NCBI RefSeq assembly: GCF_010093125.1
Contig: NZ_NMZQ01000014.1
Coordinates: 25,915 to 89,914 of the forward strand
Reading direction: 5' to 3'
Source of the DNA: Veillonella sp. R32
GTDB taxonomy: Bacteria > Bacillota > Negativicutes > Veillonellales > Veillonellaceae
DNA length: 64,000 nucleotides
Shown here: in pieces, positions 46,244 through 54,740 of the stretch
Position numbering within the stretch: the first letter of the stretch is position 1
Layout: each line of letters begins with the position of its first letter
Made by a program: the position numbers and the translations under genes
Notes under the pieces: model-generated
Databases searched by the model: none
What the model was told of the DNA's origin: nothing
What the model saw: the letters and a program-made list of their open reading frames with translations, nothing else

Positions 46244-46269
46244 TCAAATATGACAATTTGATGTATACT
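46241..46269 (+). promoter_or_regulatory. Promoter of the carbonic-anhydrase-like gene with a -35 palindrome
   Basis: TTGTCA and TATACT are 17 bases apart. TTGTCAAATATGACAA, a perfect 6-base-arm palindrome, coincides with the -35 box and could be a dimeric regulator site. Confidence 0.55.
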
Positions 46270-46327
46270 AAAAATTAAATATCTATACTTTTGATATAAT
46301 AAATTTACCTAATTAGGAGTGATCATT

Positions 46328-46876
46328 ATGTTACCATTTAATGGAAAATACCCTAAACTAGATCCAAAAAGCTGTCTCATGCCAGGCGCCGAAATTACTG
46401 GTGATGTGGAACTTAAAGAGTTTGCCTCCCTTTGGCAGAATGTGGCAGCTCGTGGCGACGTTAATAAAATTGTAGTCGGTCGCTATACGAATGTACAAGA
46501 TAACTCGGTACTTCATGTAGATGACGATAAAGCTTGTATCTTAGGCGATTATGTAACTATCGGCCATGGTGCTATTGTACACGCTTCTACCTTAGAAGAT
46601 AATGTACTCGTTGGCATGGGCGCCATTGTGTTAAGCGGTTGTCACATTGGCACTGGCTCAATCATCGCAGCCGGTGCTGTAGTATTAGAAAATACAACGA
46701 TTCCGCCTTACTCTTTAGTGGTAGGTTGCCCTGCCAAAGTGATTCGTACTGATGAAACACAAGTAGAACGAATCCATAATCAGGCCTTAAAATACAAAAA
46801 TTTATGGACTGAAAAATACGGTTTATTGCCAAATGCAGGCGGTGAAATGTATAAAGAGGGAGCTAAAATAGTCTAA
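46328..46876 (+). CDS. Gamma carbonic anhydrase-like protein (YrdA/PaaY family)
   Basis: A 182-residue left-handed beta-helix protein of hexapeptide repeats, forming a trimer with metal sites between subunits. Metal-ligand histidines are visible in NSVLHVDDD and IGHGAIVHAST. Family members hydrate CO2 or have related hydrolase roles; activity is not certain. The ATG at 46328 is chosen because AGGA lies 9 bases before it, while the GTG at 46319 abuts AGGA. A strong terminator follows. Confidence 0.88.
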   Translation: MLPFNGKYPKLDPKSCLMPGAEITGDVELKEFASLWQNVAARGDVNKIVVGRYTNVQDNSVLHVDDDKACILGDYVTIGHGAIVHASTLEDNVLVGMGAIVLSGCHIGTGSIIAAGAVVLENTTIPPYSLVVGCPAKVIRTDETQVERIHNQALKYKNLWTEKYGLLPNAGGEMYKEGAKIV

Positions 46877-46891
46877 TAGTTCTATTATGAC

Positions 46892-46929
46892 AAAGAGCTA
46901 ACAACAATATTGTTGCTAGCTCTTTTTTT
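46892..46929. terminator. Terminator after the carbonic-anhydrase-like gene, probably bidirectional
   Basis: AAAGAGCTA and TAGCTCTTT outer arms with CAACAATATTGTTG inside, then a run of seven T. nrdG converges from the other side. Confidence 0.85.
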
Positions 46930-46990
46930 ACAATTACGGTGAATCTCTGGTATCCCCTTGCTGATTTTTCTATTTCTTTGCTTAATGACT

Positions 46991-47488
46991 TCATTCCATA
47001 GCAATGACTACGTCGCCAGTAGCTAAACTCTGTTTAACATCAATAATGCGTTGATTCTTTGAGCCTCTAAAATGTAAGCTAGGATCGCGTAAAGCATCAA
47101 CGAATTTACCATCCACTAGAATATCACATTGTTCTAACAAAGCCCGTTTACTAGGACAAGCTATGATTTCATCCCAAGTATAGCCGGAATAGGCCCAAAT
47201 ATCCTTATGAGGTACCGCTTCACGAACTTTAGTCACTACAGGCAACAAACCGTCCACATTTTGAAACGGTTCTCCCCCTAATAAGGTTAAACCAGCCACA
47301 TTAGGGTCACTTACATAAGCCAATACCTCAGCCGTTTCCTTGTCCGTCCAAACAGAACCTGCCTGTGGGTTTTGATATTCTTCGTTAAAACAATTAAAGC
47401 ACTTGTGCGTGCAGCCTGTAACAAAAATAGACGTGCGAATCCCATTGCCATTAGCAATATCATATTTTCGAATTTGTCCATAATTCAT
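46991..47488 (-). CDS. nrdG: Anaerobic ribonucleotide reductase activating protein
   Basis: A 165-residue radical SAM activase that creates the glycyl radical on NrdD. The cluster motif CTHKCFNC is near residues 26-33, within the family start YDIANGNGIRTSIFVTGC. LTLLGGEPF follows. GAGGAGG lies before the ATG. It is downstream of nrdD with a 167-base gap that contains a stem-loop. Confidence 0.96.
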   Translation of the reverse strand: MNYGQIRKYDIANGNGIRTSIFVTGCTHKCFNCFNEEYQNPQAGSVWTDKETAEVLAYVSDPNVAGLTLLGGEPFQNVDGLLPVVTKVREAVPHKDIWAYSGYTWDEIIACPSKRALLEQCDILVDGKFVDALRDPSLHFRGSKNQRIIDVKQSLATGDVVIAME

Positions 47489-47565
47489 TACTGGTTCGCC
47501 TCCTCTACTGTTACCTCATTATTATATGCTTGCCATTATCCACTATAAATTATTTACTGAAACGA

Positions 47566-47592
47566 ACAGGTCATGCCAGCGACATGACCTGT
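47566..47592 (-). other. Stem-loop between nrdD and nrdG
   Basis: ACAGGTCATG and CATGACCTGT, perfect 10-base arms around a 7-base loop, with no good T-run. It may stabilise nrdD mRNA or lower nrdG expression. Confidence 0.5.
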
Positions 47593-47655
47593 ATTTAATA
47601 CAATTTTTAAGTAAACACTAAACTGTACCTAAACGCTAAATAAGCTTTAATACAC

Positions 47656-49806
47656 TTAAATATGCATTACCCGATCTTTAATTTCTTTCGTACGGCCTTC
47701 ATTCCAGAAGTTTTCACCTAAATAGCCACAAGTACGACGAATAACGGTTAATTTATCACGGTCCGTATTATGACAACGAGGACATTCCCAATCATTATGT
47801 TCATTGACTTTAATTTCCCCATCAAAGCCACATACATGACAATAATCAGATTTCGTATTAAATTCAGCATAGGAAATATTATCGTAGATGTACTGAATCA
47901 TAGTCAATACAGCAGGAATATTATTGGTCATATTAGGAATTTCTGCATACGAAATACAGCCACCTGTTGATTTCTTCTGAAATTCTGATTCGAATTTAAA
48001 TTTATCAAACACGTTGATTTCTTCACGCACATTAACATGATAGCTATTCGTATAATAGCCTTTATCCGTAATATCTTCAATTTCCCCAAAGCGAGCACGG
48101 TCTAAGGAACTGAAACGATGAGTTAAGCTTTCAGCTGGCGTACCATACAAAGCAAAGCCCATATTATGACGCGCTTTCCAAGTTTCAATAGCTTTGTTTA
48201 AGCGATCCATAACCTTCATCGCAAAAACACGGCCTTTTTCACCTGTATTAGATTCACCTGTAATCAGTTTAGTCGCTTCATACATACCAATATAGCCCAT
48301 GGAAATAGTAGCATAACCACCTTTTAAGAATTTACCAATAGGTTCACCCTTTTTAAGGCGAGCAATAGCCCCATGCTGCCAATGAATTGGCGATACATCG
48401 CTAGTTACATTTTTCAATAATTCATAACGAAGCAATAAGGCTTTTTCCACTAAATCAAGACGTTTGTCTAAAATTTCAAAGAAACGCTCTTCACTATGAC
48501 GAGCTAAAATACCAATCTGTGGTAAGTTCAGACTGACTACGCCCATATTAAAACGACCATCAAAAACATATTCACCCTTTTCATTTTTCCAGGGCGATAA
48601 GAAAGCACGGCAACCCATAGGGCTAAATACATTGCCTTCATAGTTTTCTTTCATTTTCTTAGCGGAAATATAATCTGGATACATCCGTTTCGCAGTGCAT
48701 TGAGCCGCCAATTCAGTCAAATAATAATAAGGCGCATCAGGATGAATATTATGTTCATCTAACACATAAATTAACTTAGGGAAGGCTGGTGTAATATAGA
48801 CATTGGCTTCATTTTTTACGCCCATAATACGTTGCTTCAAGATTTCTTCGTCAATAAGCGCTGCTTCTTTAGCATATTCACTATTAGGATCAAAATGCAT
48901 GAACAACGTAACAAACGGAGCCTGCCCATTAGTAGTCATTAACGTGTTGATTTGATATTGAATGGTCTGAATCCCATCTTTAACTTCCTTACGAGTCCGT
49001 TTCCAAGCAATTTCCTCAGCTTTTTCCATATTTGGTTTCATGCCATAGATTTCAACTTGTTCTTCCAATACATTAGCCAAAATCTTATCATATGATTTAC
49101 GTACAAAAGGTGCTAAAATTCGGTCAATCCCATTGATACTTTGCCCACCATATTGGCCCGAAGCTACTTGAGCAATAATTTGCGTCGTTACTGTACAAGC
49201 CACCTGGAAGGATTTAGGTGTATCAATCTTTTTACCATTAATAACGGTGCCATTAGTCAACATATCCTGCAAGTTAATCAAACAGCAGTTAAACATAGGT
49301 TGAATAATATAATCCATATCATGGAAATGAATGGCACCACTATCATGGGCTTGCACAATATCAGCAGGAATTAATTTACGACGTGCAATATCCTTGCTCA
49401 CTTCGCCAGCAATTAAATCACGCTGCGTAGAAACAATAGCCGCATCCTTATTGGAATTTTCATCTAAAAGGGCCACATTACTACGATCTAATAGACCAAA
49501 TACATCCTTATCAGTTGTATTTTCTTTACGCTTAAAACTTTGAACAGCCTTGTAGTTTTCGTAGGCACGCGCCGTCGCTGGATTATGATATTCCAATAAT
49601 TTGTAATACACTTGATCTTCAATAGCATAAATGGTCAAGGTTTTCCCAATCTTATGGGCATACTCTTCAATTTCATTAGCAATGCGATCAGCTAAGCCCG
49701 CTTCATACAAACCAGTACTACTATTCATGGCTTTTTCAATAGCGATTACAATTTTTGACTTATCGAATGGAACTTTTTGTCCATCACGCTTAATTACCTC
49801 TAACAC
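47656..49806 (-). CDS. nrdD: Anaerobic (class III) ribonucleoside-triphosphate reductase
   Basis: Reduces ribonucleoside triphosphates to deoxynucleotides without oxygen using a glycyl radical. The 716-residue protein has an N-terminal ATP-cone (VIKRDGQKVPFDKSKIVIAI), the catalytic core, the zinc site CHVCGFDG and CPRCHN, and the radical glycine G694 in RRTCGYLGENFW. The start is GTG, with GGAGG 7 bases upstream. It is consistent with an obligate anaerobe. Confidence 0.97.
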   Translation of the reverse strand: MLEVIKRDGQKVPFDKSKIVIAIEKAMNSSTGLYEAGLADRIANEIEEYAHKIGKTLTIYAIEDQVYYKLLEYHNPATARAYENYKAVQSFKRKENTTDKDVFGLLDRSNVALLDENSNKDAAIVSTQRDLIAGEVSKDIARRKLIPADIVQAHDSGAIHFHDMDYIIQPMFNCCLINLQDMLTNGTVINGKKIDTPKSFQVACTVTTQIIAQVASGQYGGQSINGIDRILAPFVRKSYDKILANVLEEQVEIYGMKPNMEKAEEIAWKRTRKEVKDGIQTIQYQINTLMTTNGQAPFVTLFMHFDPNSEYAKEAALIDEEILKQRIMGVKNEANVYITPAFPKLIYVLDEHNIHPDAPYYYLTELAAQCTAKRMYPDYISAKKMKENYEGNVFSPMGCRAFLSPWKNEKGEYVFDGRFNMGVVSLNLPQIGILARHSEERFFEILDKRLDLVEKALLLRYELLKNVTSDVSPIHWQHGAIARLKKGEPIGKFLKGGYATISMGYIGMYEATKLITGESNTGEKGRVFAMKVMDRLNKAIETWKARHNMGFALYGTPAESLTHRFSSLDRARFGEIEDITDKGYYTNSYHVNVREEINVFDKFKFESEFQKKSTGGCISYAEIPNMTNNIPAVLTMIQYIYDNISYAEFNTKSDYCHVCGFDGEIKVNEHNDWECPRCHNTDRDKLTVIRRTCGYLGENFWNEGRTKEIKDRVMHI

Positions 49807-49830
49807 GACAAGGCCTCCCTATTCTGTGCT

Positions 49831-49846
49831 ACAAAATATAGTATAT
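49831..49846 (-). promoter_or_regulatory. Possible NrdR-type box upstream of nrdD
   Basis: ACAAAATATAGTAT on the plus strand resembles the AT-rich core of an NrdR box. Only one box is clear, and NrdR usually binds a pair, so this is weak. Confidence 0.25.
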
Positions 49847-49927
49847 TATCAATACAATCAAAATAGATTCATGTGGCTGACCATTTGGTCATCTATGTCC
49901 TATATCAAGCATCTGCCTATACATATA

Positions 49928-49960
49928 AACAACTGGTACCGTAAACGGCTACCAGTTGTT
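49928..49960 (-). terminator. Hairpin ending the BirA-type operon
   Basis: AACAACTGGTA and CCAGTTGTT arms with inner CCGT/ACGG pairing, followed on the minus strand by TTTAT. It lies between the acyl-CoA ligase gene and nrdD. Confidence 0.65.
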
Positions 49961-50010
49961 CGGTTCTTGCTTATTATACAATATCTTGTAGTTTATTTCA
50001 ACAAGCAATA

Positions 50011-51297
50011 CTATATATTATTATCATGCTTACTACCTGAAGTCTCATATATGCCTCGCAATCGCTTGCTATCTACCTTTGAACAAGCCGTAAGAGGTAA
50101 GTGTTCAAGCCATATAACCGACTTTGGTCGGTCCTTAGACGTGAAACGCATAGCTATGTCAGCTACTATATCTGGTATAGGCCGTTCACCATTAGACACT
50201 AAAAAAGCAATGGGCTGTTCCCCTCGCAATGCATCGGGCACACCAATGACAGCCCCGTCCGCTACCCCTTCAATACTCAATATAGTACTTTCTAAATAAG
50301 GGATAGATACTTTATAACCACCACGATTAATCATAGCACTGCGACGCCCTTTAAAAAGCAGACGCCCCGTTTCACTCCAAGCACCTTCATCCCCCACGGT
50401 GTAAGGACAGGAAATCCCTTCAATGCCATAGGGTGTAGTCACATAAATAAGTCCTGTATCATCAAGACTCACCGTGACCCCAGGAAAGGGATACCCTACC
50501 GTATTAGGTTCCGCTAACCACTCTTCATCTGTGCAATACGTAATATAATTAAGTTCACTAGCCCCATAATATAAAATAAATTCCGTGTGAGGTTGCTTCG
50601 TCCGCAATTGATTCAATAACTTATGATCCAAAGTTTGTGAACCAGTAAAAATCAATTGTAATTCTGGCAAGGGCTCTTTAAGTAGGCCTACCAGTAAACG
50701 AAGCTTAGTGGGTAATAAATACCAATGGGTAACCTGCCACTGCTCACTTAAGCGAAGCCACGTACGCGGTGACATGTGCTGCGAGGTAACCGCCGTGCCC
50801 CCTTCGTACAACACACTAATAAGACTATTAAGATTGCCAGTAAAGCTTAAACTTCCTTGCCAAAATAATATCGTATTACCAGTAACCTTGAAAATCTGAT
50901 TTTGAGCAGGGAAAAACTCGGTCCAACTTCGTAAAGAGCGCCACAATACTTTAGGTAAGCCTGTCGTACCTGACGATAATACCCCAAAGTCAGCCCCCCT
51001 TGGTATTATTTGGCCCGCTACATAGGTCTTTTTTAATAACACCACCCTAGGACCTTCTAAATCAGGATGGCAAAGAACTGGTTTAGTGCCCTGTAATACC
51101 CCTTGAAGCCACTGAGTCAACTGTTGCCAAATCTGACTCGTCTGAATCACCAAATGAGGAGGTACATCATCCTGTGATTTTACCTGAATCGCTTGCCATA
51201 AGTCGCCATAAGTATATACTATATCATCTACAATAAGAGCTGGTTTACTTTTTTGTTCCTTATTATATACAGCTAATCGCTGCAAAAAATCATTCAT
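50011..51297 (-). CDS. AMP-dependent acyl-CoA ligase (short form)
   Basis: An adenylate-forming acyl-CoA synthetase of 428 residues. The phosphate-binding loop SSGTTGLPK lies at 108-116, GASEL (motif A5) and LLFKGRRSAMINRGGYKVS (hinge and A8 region) follow. It is about 70-100 residues shorter than most fatty acyl-CoA ligases, mainly at the N-terminus. The substrate is unknown; being last in an operon with bioY, a thiolase-like protein and a hydratase, activation of a carboxylic acid tied to biotin precursor metabolism is an inference. A corresponding ligase, YhfT, lies in the yhfUTS operon of B. subtilis. Confidence 0.82.
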   Translation of the reverse strand: MNDFLQRLAVYNKEQKSKPALIVDDIVYTYGDLWQAIQVKSQDDVPPHLVIQTSQIWQQLTQWLQGVLQGTKPVLCHPDLEGPRVVLLKKTYVAGQIIPRGADFGVLSSGTTGLPKVLWRSLRSWTEFFPAQNQIFKVTGNTILFWQGSLSFTGNLNSLISVLYEGGTAVTSQHMSPRTWLRLSEQWQVTHWYLLPTKLRLLVGLLKEPLPELQLIFTGSQTLDHKLLNQLRTKQPHTEFILYYGASELNYITYCTDEEWLAEPNTVGYPFPGVTVSLDDTGLIYVTTPYGIEGISCPYTVGDEGAWSETGRLLFKGRRSAMINRGGYKVSIPYLESTILSIEGVADGAVIGVPDALRGEQPIAFLVSNGERPIPDIVADIAMRFTSKDRPKSVIWLEHLPLTACSKVDSKRLRGIYETSGSKHDNNI

Positions 51298-51317
51298 AAG
51301 CTATCCCTCACCTAATT

Positions 51318-52433
51318 CTAATAGGTTACTCGTTCAATAAGTAGGGCCGTTCCCATACCACCGGCGCCAGCAATGGCACAAATACCATAACGCCCTTGTC
51401 GCTGTGTTAAAGCGGCCATAGTATGCAGTAAAATAATAGCTCCTGAACAGCCAAAAGGATGTCCATAGGCAAGAGCACCGCCCAACTGATTATACTGCCC
51501 CTCATATTCACCATAAGTGCGACCAAATAAAACATCAATAACAGCAAACGCTTCATTCCATTCAATGGCTGTCATATCGGCCATGATTAAATCAGTCTGC
51601 TTTAATAACCGTTCCGTAGCCTGCAATGCCCCTTCAGGACTATATAAAGGATCGCCACCATACTGAAGAGCCCCTATAATGCGAAAAGGTCCTGGTGTAT
51701 TAGTAAGAACTACAAAAGCAGCTCCATCATGAGTATAACAAGCATTACCAGCCGTCGTTAACGTGCCCTCCCCCAAAATAGGCTTCATCCGATCCAATAG
51801 TTTTTGCTGTAACCGAGGCTTTATGCTCTCATCTACATACTGTTCCCCCATTGCTAATATATAAGGCTGTAAAACTCCTTCTTCACGGGCTTTAGTAGCT
51901 AAACGGTGGCTACGTAAGCTCCAATAATCTAATTCAGCTTTAGTCACTTTATATTTCTGTGCCGTTCGTTCAGCCCCCTGTAACATAGCTAACGCATCAT
52001 TTTCATTAGGTGAAAACTGAGCTACCATGTACTCACCTTGGCGATCATCATCGGCTGCATAGATACGCTTAGGCTGCAAGGAACTACTTTCTACCCCACC
52101 AGCCAGCACTGTATTAACCATACCACTACGAATAGCACGATAGCCTTGAATAATGGCGGCTCCTGCACTGGCACATTGCATATCGACCGTATAAGCAGGC
52201 ACTGACGTACCATAAGTAGAATATAATGCAGTCAAACGACCTATATTACCACCTGTGCCAACTGCATTACCACATATGATTTCGTCCACAGCTCCATACG
52301 TTTCATGCAAAGCATTTAACACCTGTGCCCCCAAATGTTCCGGTCTTATGTGTTTAAATTGGCCCTTATAAGAACCAATGGGCGTCCTAAGGCCGCCCAT
52401 TATATACACAGAAGACAGTATTGTATTATCCAT
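51318..52433 (-). CDS. Thiolase-family protein lacking the C-terminal catalytic cysteine
   Basis: A 371-residue thiolase-fold protein with C87 in DMQCASAGAA (nucleophile) and the GHPFGCSGA His motif near residue 325. The second catalytic Cys, normally in CIGGGMG, is replaced by Ala355 in the aligned stretch ending GGMG (358-361); C352 lies three residues upstream. It is shorter than usual (about 390). It may still condense or cleave with altered chemistry. BirA-controlled yhfS of B. subtilis is the closest contextual counterpart. Confidence 0.82.
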   Translation of the reverse strand: MDNTILSSVYIMGGLRTPIGSYKGQFKHIRPEHLGAQVLNALHETYGAVDEIICGNAVGTGGNIGRLTALYSTYGTSVPAYTVDMQCASAGAAIIQGYRAIRSGMVNTVLAGGVESSSLQPKRIYAADDDRQGEYMVAQFSPNENDALAMLQGAERTAQKYKVTKAELDYWSLRSHRLATKAREEGVLQPYILAMGEQYVDESIKPRLQQKLLDRMKPILGEGTLTTAGNACYTHDGAAFVVLTNTPGPFRIIGALQYGGDPLYSPEGALQATERLLKQTDLIMADMTAIEWNEAFAVIDVLFGRTYGEYEGQYNQLGGALAYGHPFGCSGAIILLHTMAALTQRQGRYGICAIAGAGGMGTALLIERVTY

Positions 52434-52460
52434 AGCATCCTCCGCTAATGACTGTTCTTC

Positions 52461-52985
52461 TTAAATATTCAATTTAGCTGCTTTAGTACCTAACCAAGCG
52501 GCCATAGCACATTTCATAATATCGCCTGGAATAAAAGGCAATGCATAGCCTACCAAAGCGGCTTCAAAACCAATGCCAGTAACAATCATACCACCAATCA
52601 TGCCAAAAATATAAGTAATAGGAATCGTAATGACTACAGAACGCCAAAAATAAGTAATAAAGGAATGTTTCTTTCCTTTGCAAACACTAAGCAAGGTATA
52701 AGCAATAGGATAGCTCCAAATAAAACCACCTGTTGGTCCTAAGATTTTACCAAGACCGCCAATACCGCCCGCAAATACAGGTAAGCCGACTGCACCGATT
52801 AATACATACACACAAAGGGCAATAAAGGTTTCTTTAGGGGGTAACATAAAAGCAATTAAACAAAATACTAAAGTAGAAGCCGTTACCATAGCCGGTGTAA
52901 AAGGCAATGGGAAGGATATATACGCGGACACACAACATAAGGCAATTAATAAAGCCATTTTGGTTAATTTACGAGTATCTGACAT
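52461..52985 (-). CDS. bioY: Biotin transporter substrate-binding component BioY
   Basis: A 174-residue S-component of ECF transporters that binds biotin in the inner membrane and takes it up with the shared EcfA/EcfT module or alone. Six helices are predicted; GGIGGLGKILGPTGGFIW is the BioY signature. The ATG at 52985 is supported by GAGGTG 7 bases upstream; the longer frame adds 21 codons without a ribosome site. It is second in the operon and, by the operator upstream, likely to be repressed when biotin is plentiful. Confidence 0.93.
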   Translation of the reverse strand: MSDTRKLTKMALLIALCCVSAYISFPLPFTPAMVTASTLVFCLIAFMLPPKETFIALCVYVLIGAVGLPVFAGGIGGLGKILGPTGGFIWSYPIAYTLLSVCKGKKHSFITYFWRSVVITIPITYIFGMIGGMIVTGIGFEAALVGYALPFIPGDIMKCAMAAWLGTKAAKLNI

Positions 52986-53060
52986 GGAAACACACCTCAA
53001 ACTAAAATAAATAATAGCAAAATAATATAATTGAATACACTCTATCACAAGCCTAGCAAT

Positions 53061-53600
53061 CTATGACCAAGTACAAGTAAATACAGCACGCTTCGCCGTA
53101 TAGCCTTCTAAACGTCGCCCTTCCTCAATGATAGATATTAACTCCTCAGCAAAGGTTGGTCGTCTAAAACGTACGGATATAGTTTGCACTGCTTCCTGAC
53201 TATGAGCCTGTAAATACTGATACAAGCACTCCAACACTAAACAGCCCGGTACAACAGCCTTCGCTTGTTGATGAATAGAATTACCATCCTTAACATCCGT
53301 TACAAAGTCAAGGATTTCTGTTCGTGAAAAACTATGCCAAGGCGTAACTGAAGCTGGTATAGCTACCGGATGAGTGGATACTTTAGGTGCCATTGGTAAT
53401 TTGGTTGGCTCTAATACTTTAAGAACGGCCTTTAACTCTGACGAACCTCGAGCTAGCGTCGTTTCATACCATTCACCCTTTTGTCTTACTTGTTCATACT
53501 GCGCAGGCGTAGCCAAGCGTCGCCAATGCAACTGAGCAATTACCATTGTCCGTGGTAAGTCTTTATCCGCTTCTATAAGTGCCCTAAACAATTCACGCAT
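53061..53600 (-). CDS. MaoC-like hotdog hydratase with an extra N-terminal domain
   Basis: A 179-residue protein whose C-terminal half is a hotdog domain of the MaoC/(R)-hydratase type: catalytic pair D105 and H110 in DGNSIH, then VVPGCLVLECLYQY and ISVRFRRPTF. Such domains hydrate enoyl-thioesters. The first 85 residues, rich in Arg and Leu, are not recognised. The first gene of an operon under a BirA-like operator; AGGAGG precedes the ATG. A function as enoyl-CoA hydratase for a biotin-related acyl chain is inferred. Confidence 0.72.
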   Translation of the reverse strand: MRELFRALIEADKDLPRTMVIAQLHWRRLATPAQYEQVRQKGEWYETTLARGSSELKAVLKVLEPTKLPMAPKVSTHPVAIPASVTPWHSFSRTEILDFVTDVKDGNSIHQQAKAVVPGCLVLECLYQYLQAHSQEAVQTISVRFRRPTFAEELISIIEEGRRLEGYTAKRAVFTCTWS

Positions 53601-53634
53601 CGCTTCGCCTCCTTATATGCTTAATCTCTTTCAA

Positions 53635-53688
53635 ATTATATATAATTCACACCTATCCGTCAACTACATTCATTTTTATTGTTAACAA
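53635..53688 (-). promoter_or_regulatory. Promoter with overlapping BirA-like operator
   Basis: On the plus strand CCGTCAAC (53657-53664), a 16-base spacer and GTTAACAA (53681-53688) form a BirA-type operator: the right half is a full match to the Firmicute consensus TTGTTAAC-N-GTTAACAA and the left half matches 5 of 8. On the minus strand TTGACG (53658-53663) and TATAAT (53635-53640) are exactly 17 bases apart, and the -35 box lies in the operator's left arm. Binding by biotinyl-AMP-loaded BirA would block this promoter. Confidence 0.75.
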
Positions 53689-53690
53689 TT

Positions 53691-53735
53691 AAAAAGCTGA
53701 TTTATTATAATCTTACCCAATTATAATAAATCAGC
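53691..53735 (-). terminator. Terminator after galU
   Basis: GCTGATTTATTATAA and TTATAATAAATCAGC, perfect 15-base arms, followed on the minus strand by TTTTT. It adjoins the BirA-like operator. Confidence 0.85.
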
Positions 53736-53757
53736 GTCCCTTAAAAGTAACTATACA

Positions 53758-54624
53758 TTACAAAGTTTTAACTAATTCTTGTAAATAAGTTTTAAACTGA
53801 TCTTTGAACACATCAGATCGTAAACCATATTCAACTGTCGCTTGTAAATACCCCAAGCGATCACCAATATCGTATCGACGTCCTTCGTAAGCTAAGGCAA
53901 ATACATCGCTTTCAAGACGGGCTAACCCATCTGTCAGTTGTAATTCATGACCGGCTCCTAAAGGCGTTTTTTCCAAAATGTCAAAAATTTCTGGCGACAA
54001 AATATAGCGACCTAGCACAGCTAAATTAGAAGGTGCTAAATCACGACTAGGCTTTTCAACTAAACCATCTACTTTATAAATATTCGGTTTAATTTCATGA
54101 CCTGCTACAATACCATAGGAACTAACCTTATCTTCTGGTACTCGCTGAGTGCCTAATACAGAGCCACCTACCGTTTCATAACAATCCATTAATTGTTTTA
54201 AACACGGATACTCCGGATTATACACCACATCATCACCTAATAAAACTGCAAATGGTTCATTACCTACAAAAGCTTTTGCACATAAAATGGCATCCCCTAA
54301 ACCACGCGGTGCCTTCTGGCGAATAAAATGAACCCGAATATCAGCTAAGGCGCGCACCATGTCTAATTGTTTTTGTTTTCCCTGTTGTTGCAACAACTGT
54401 TCCAACTCAACACTCGTATCAAAATGATCTTCAATAGCCCGTTTATTGCGCCCTGTAATAATCAAAATTTCCTCAATGCCCGATGCTAATGCTTCTTCAA
54501 TAATATATTGAATCGCTGGTGTATCTACTATCGGTAACATTTCTTTAGGTTGTGCTTTAGTAGCTGGTAAAAAACGAGTACCAAATCCAGCAGCAGGAAT
54601 AACGGCCTTACGCACCTTACCCAT
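53758..54624 (-). CDS. galU: UTP-glucose-1-phosphate uridylyltransferase
   Basis: Makes UDP-glucose, the substrate of GalE. The 288-residue protein has the nucleotidyltransferase motif AVIPAAGFGTRFLPATKAQPKEMLP and VEKPSRD. The ATG at 54624 has AGAGGT upstream; the longer frame adds twelve codons before the conserved start. A hairpin separates it from the envelope genes upstream. Confidence 0.96.
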   Translation of the reverse strand: MGKVRKAVIPAAGFGTRFLPATKAQPKEMLPIVDTPAIQYIIEEALASGIEEILIITGRNKRAIEDHFDTSVELEQLLQQQGKQKQLDMVRALADIRVHFIRQKAPRGLGDAILCAKAFVGNEPFAVLLGDDVVYNPEYPCLKQLMDCYETVGGSVLGTQRVPEDKVSSYGIVAGHEIKPNIYKVDGLVEKPSRDLAPSNLAVLGRYILSPEIFDILEKTPLGAGHELQLTDGLARLESDVFALAYEGRRYDIGDRLGYLQATVEYGLRSDVFKDQFKTYLQELVKTL

Positions 54625-54659
54625 AACAAACCTCTTTTCTAAATATTTACAAAAAAGCA

Positions 54660-54697
54660 AAGGCTTAGAAGAAAGGCCTCGCCCTTTCTTCTAAGCA
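54660..54697 (-). terminator. Hairpin between the OstA-like gene and galU
   Basis: GCTTAGAAGAAAGG and CCTTTCTTCTAAGC, perfect 14-base arms around a 6-base GGCGAG-type loop, then CCTTTGCTTTTTT on the minus strand. Terminator, leaky or full. Confidence 0.8.
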
Positions 54698-54740
54698 TCC
54701 TACTAATATTAATATCCTATAATTTAACTTCAAACCTAGC

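Noticed and set aside
49831..49870. A full pair of NrdR boxes
   Set aside because: Only one box resembles the consensus; the second position expected a few helical turns away does not match well enough.
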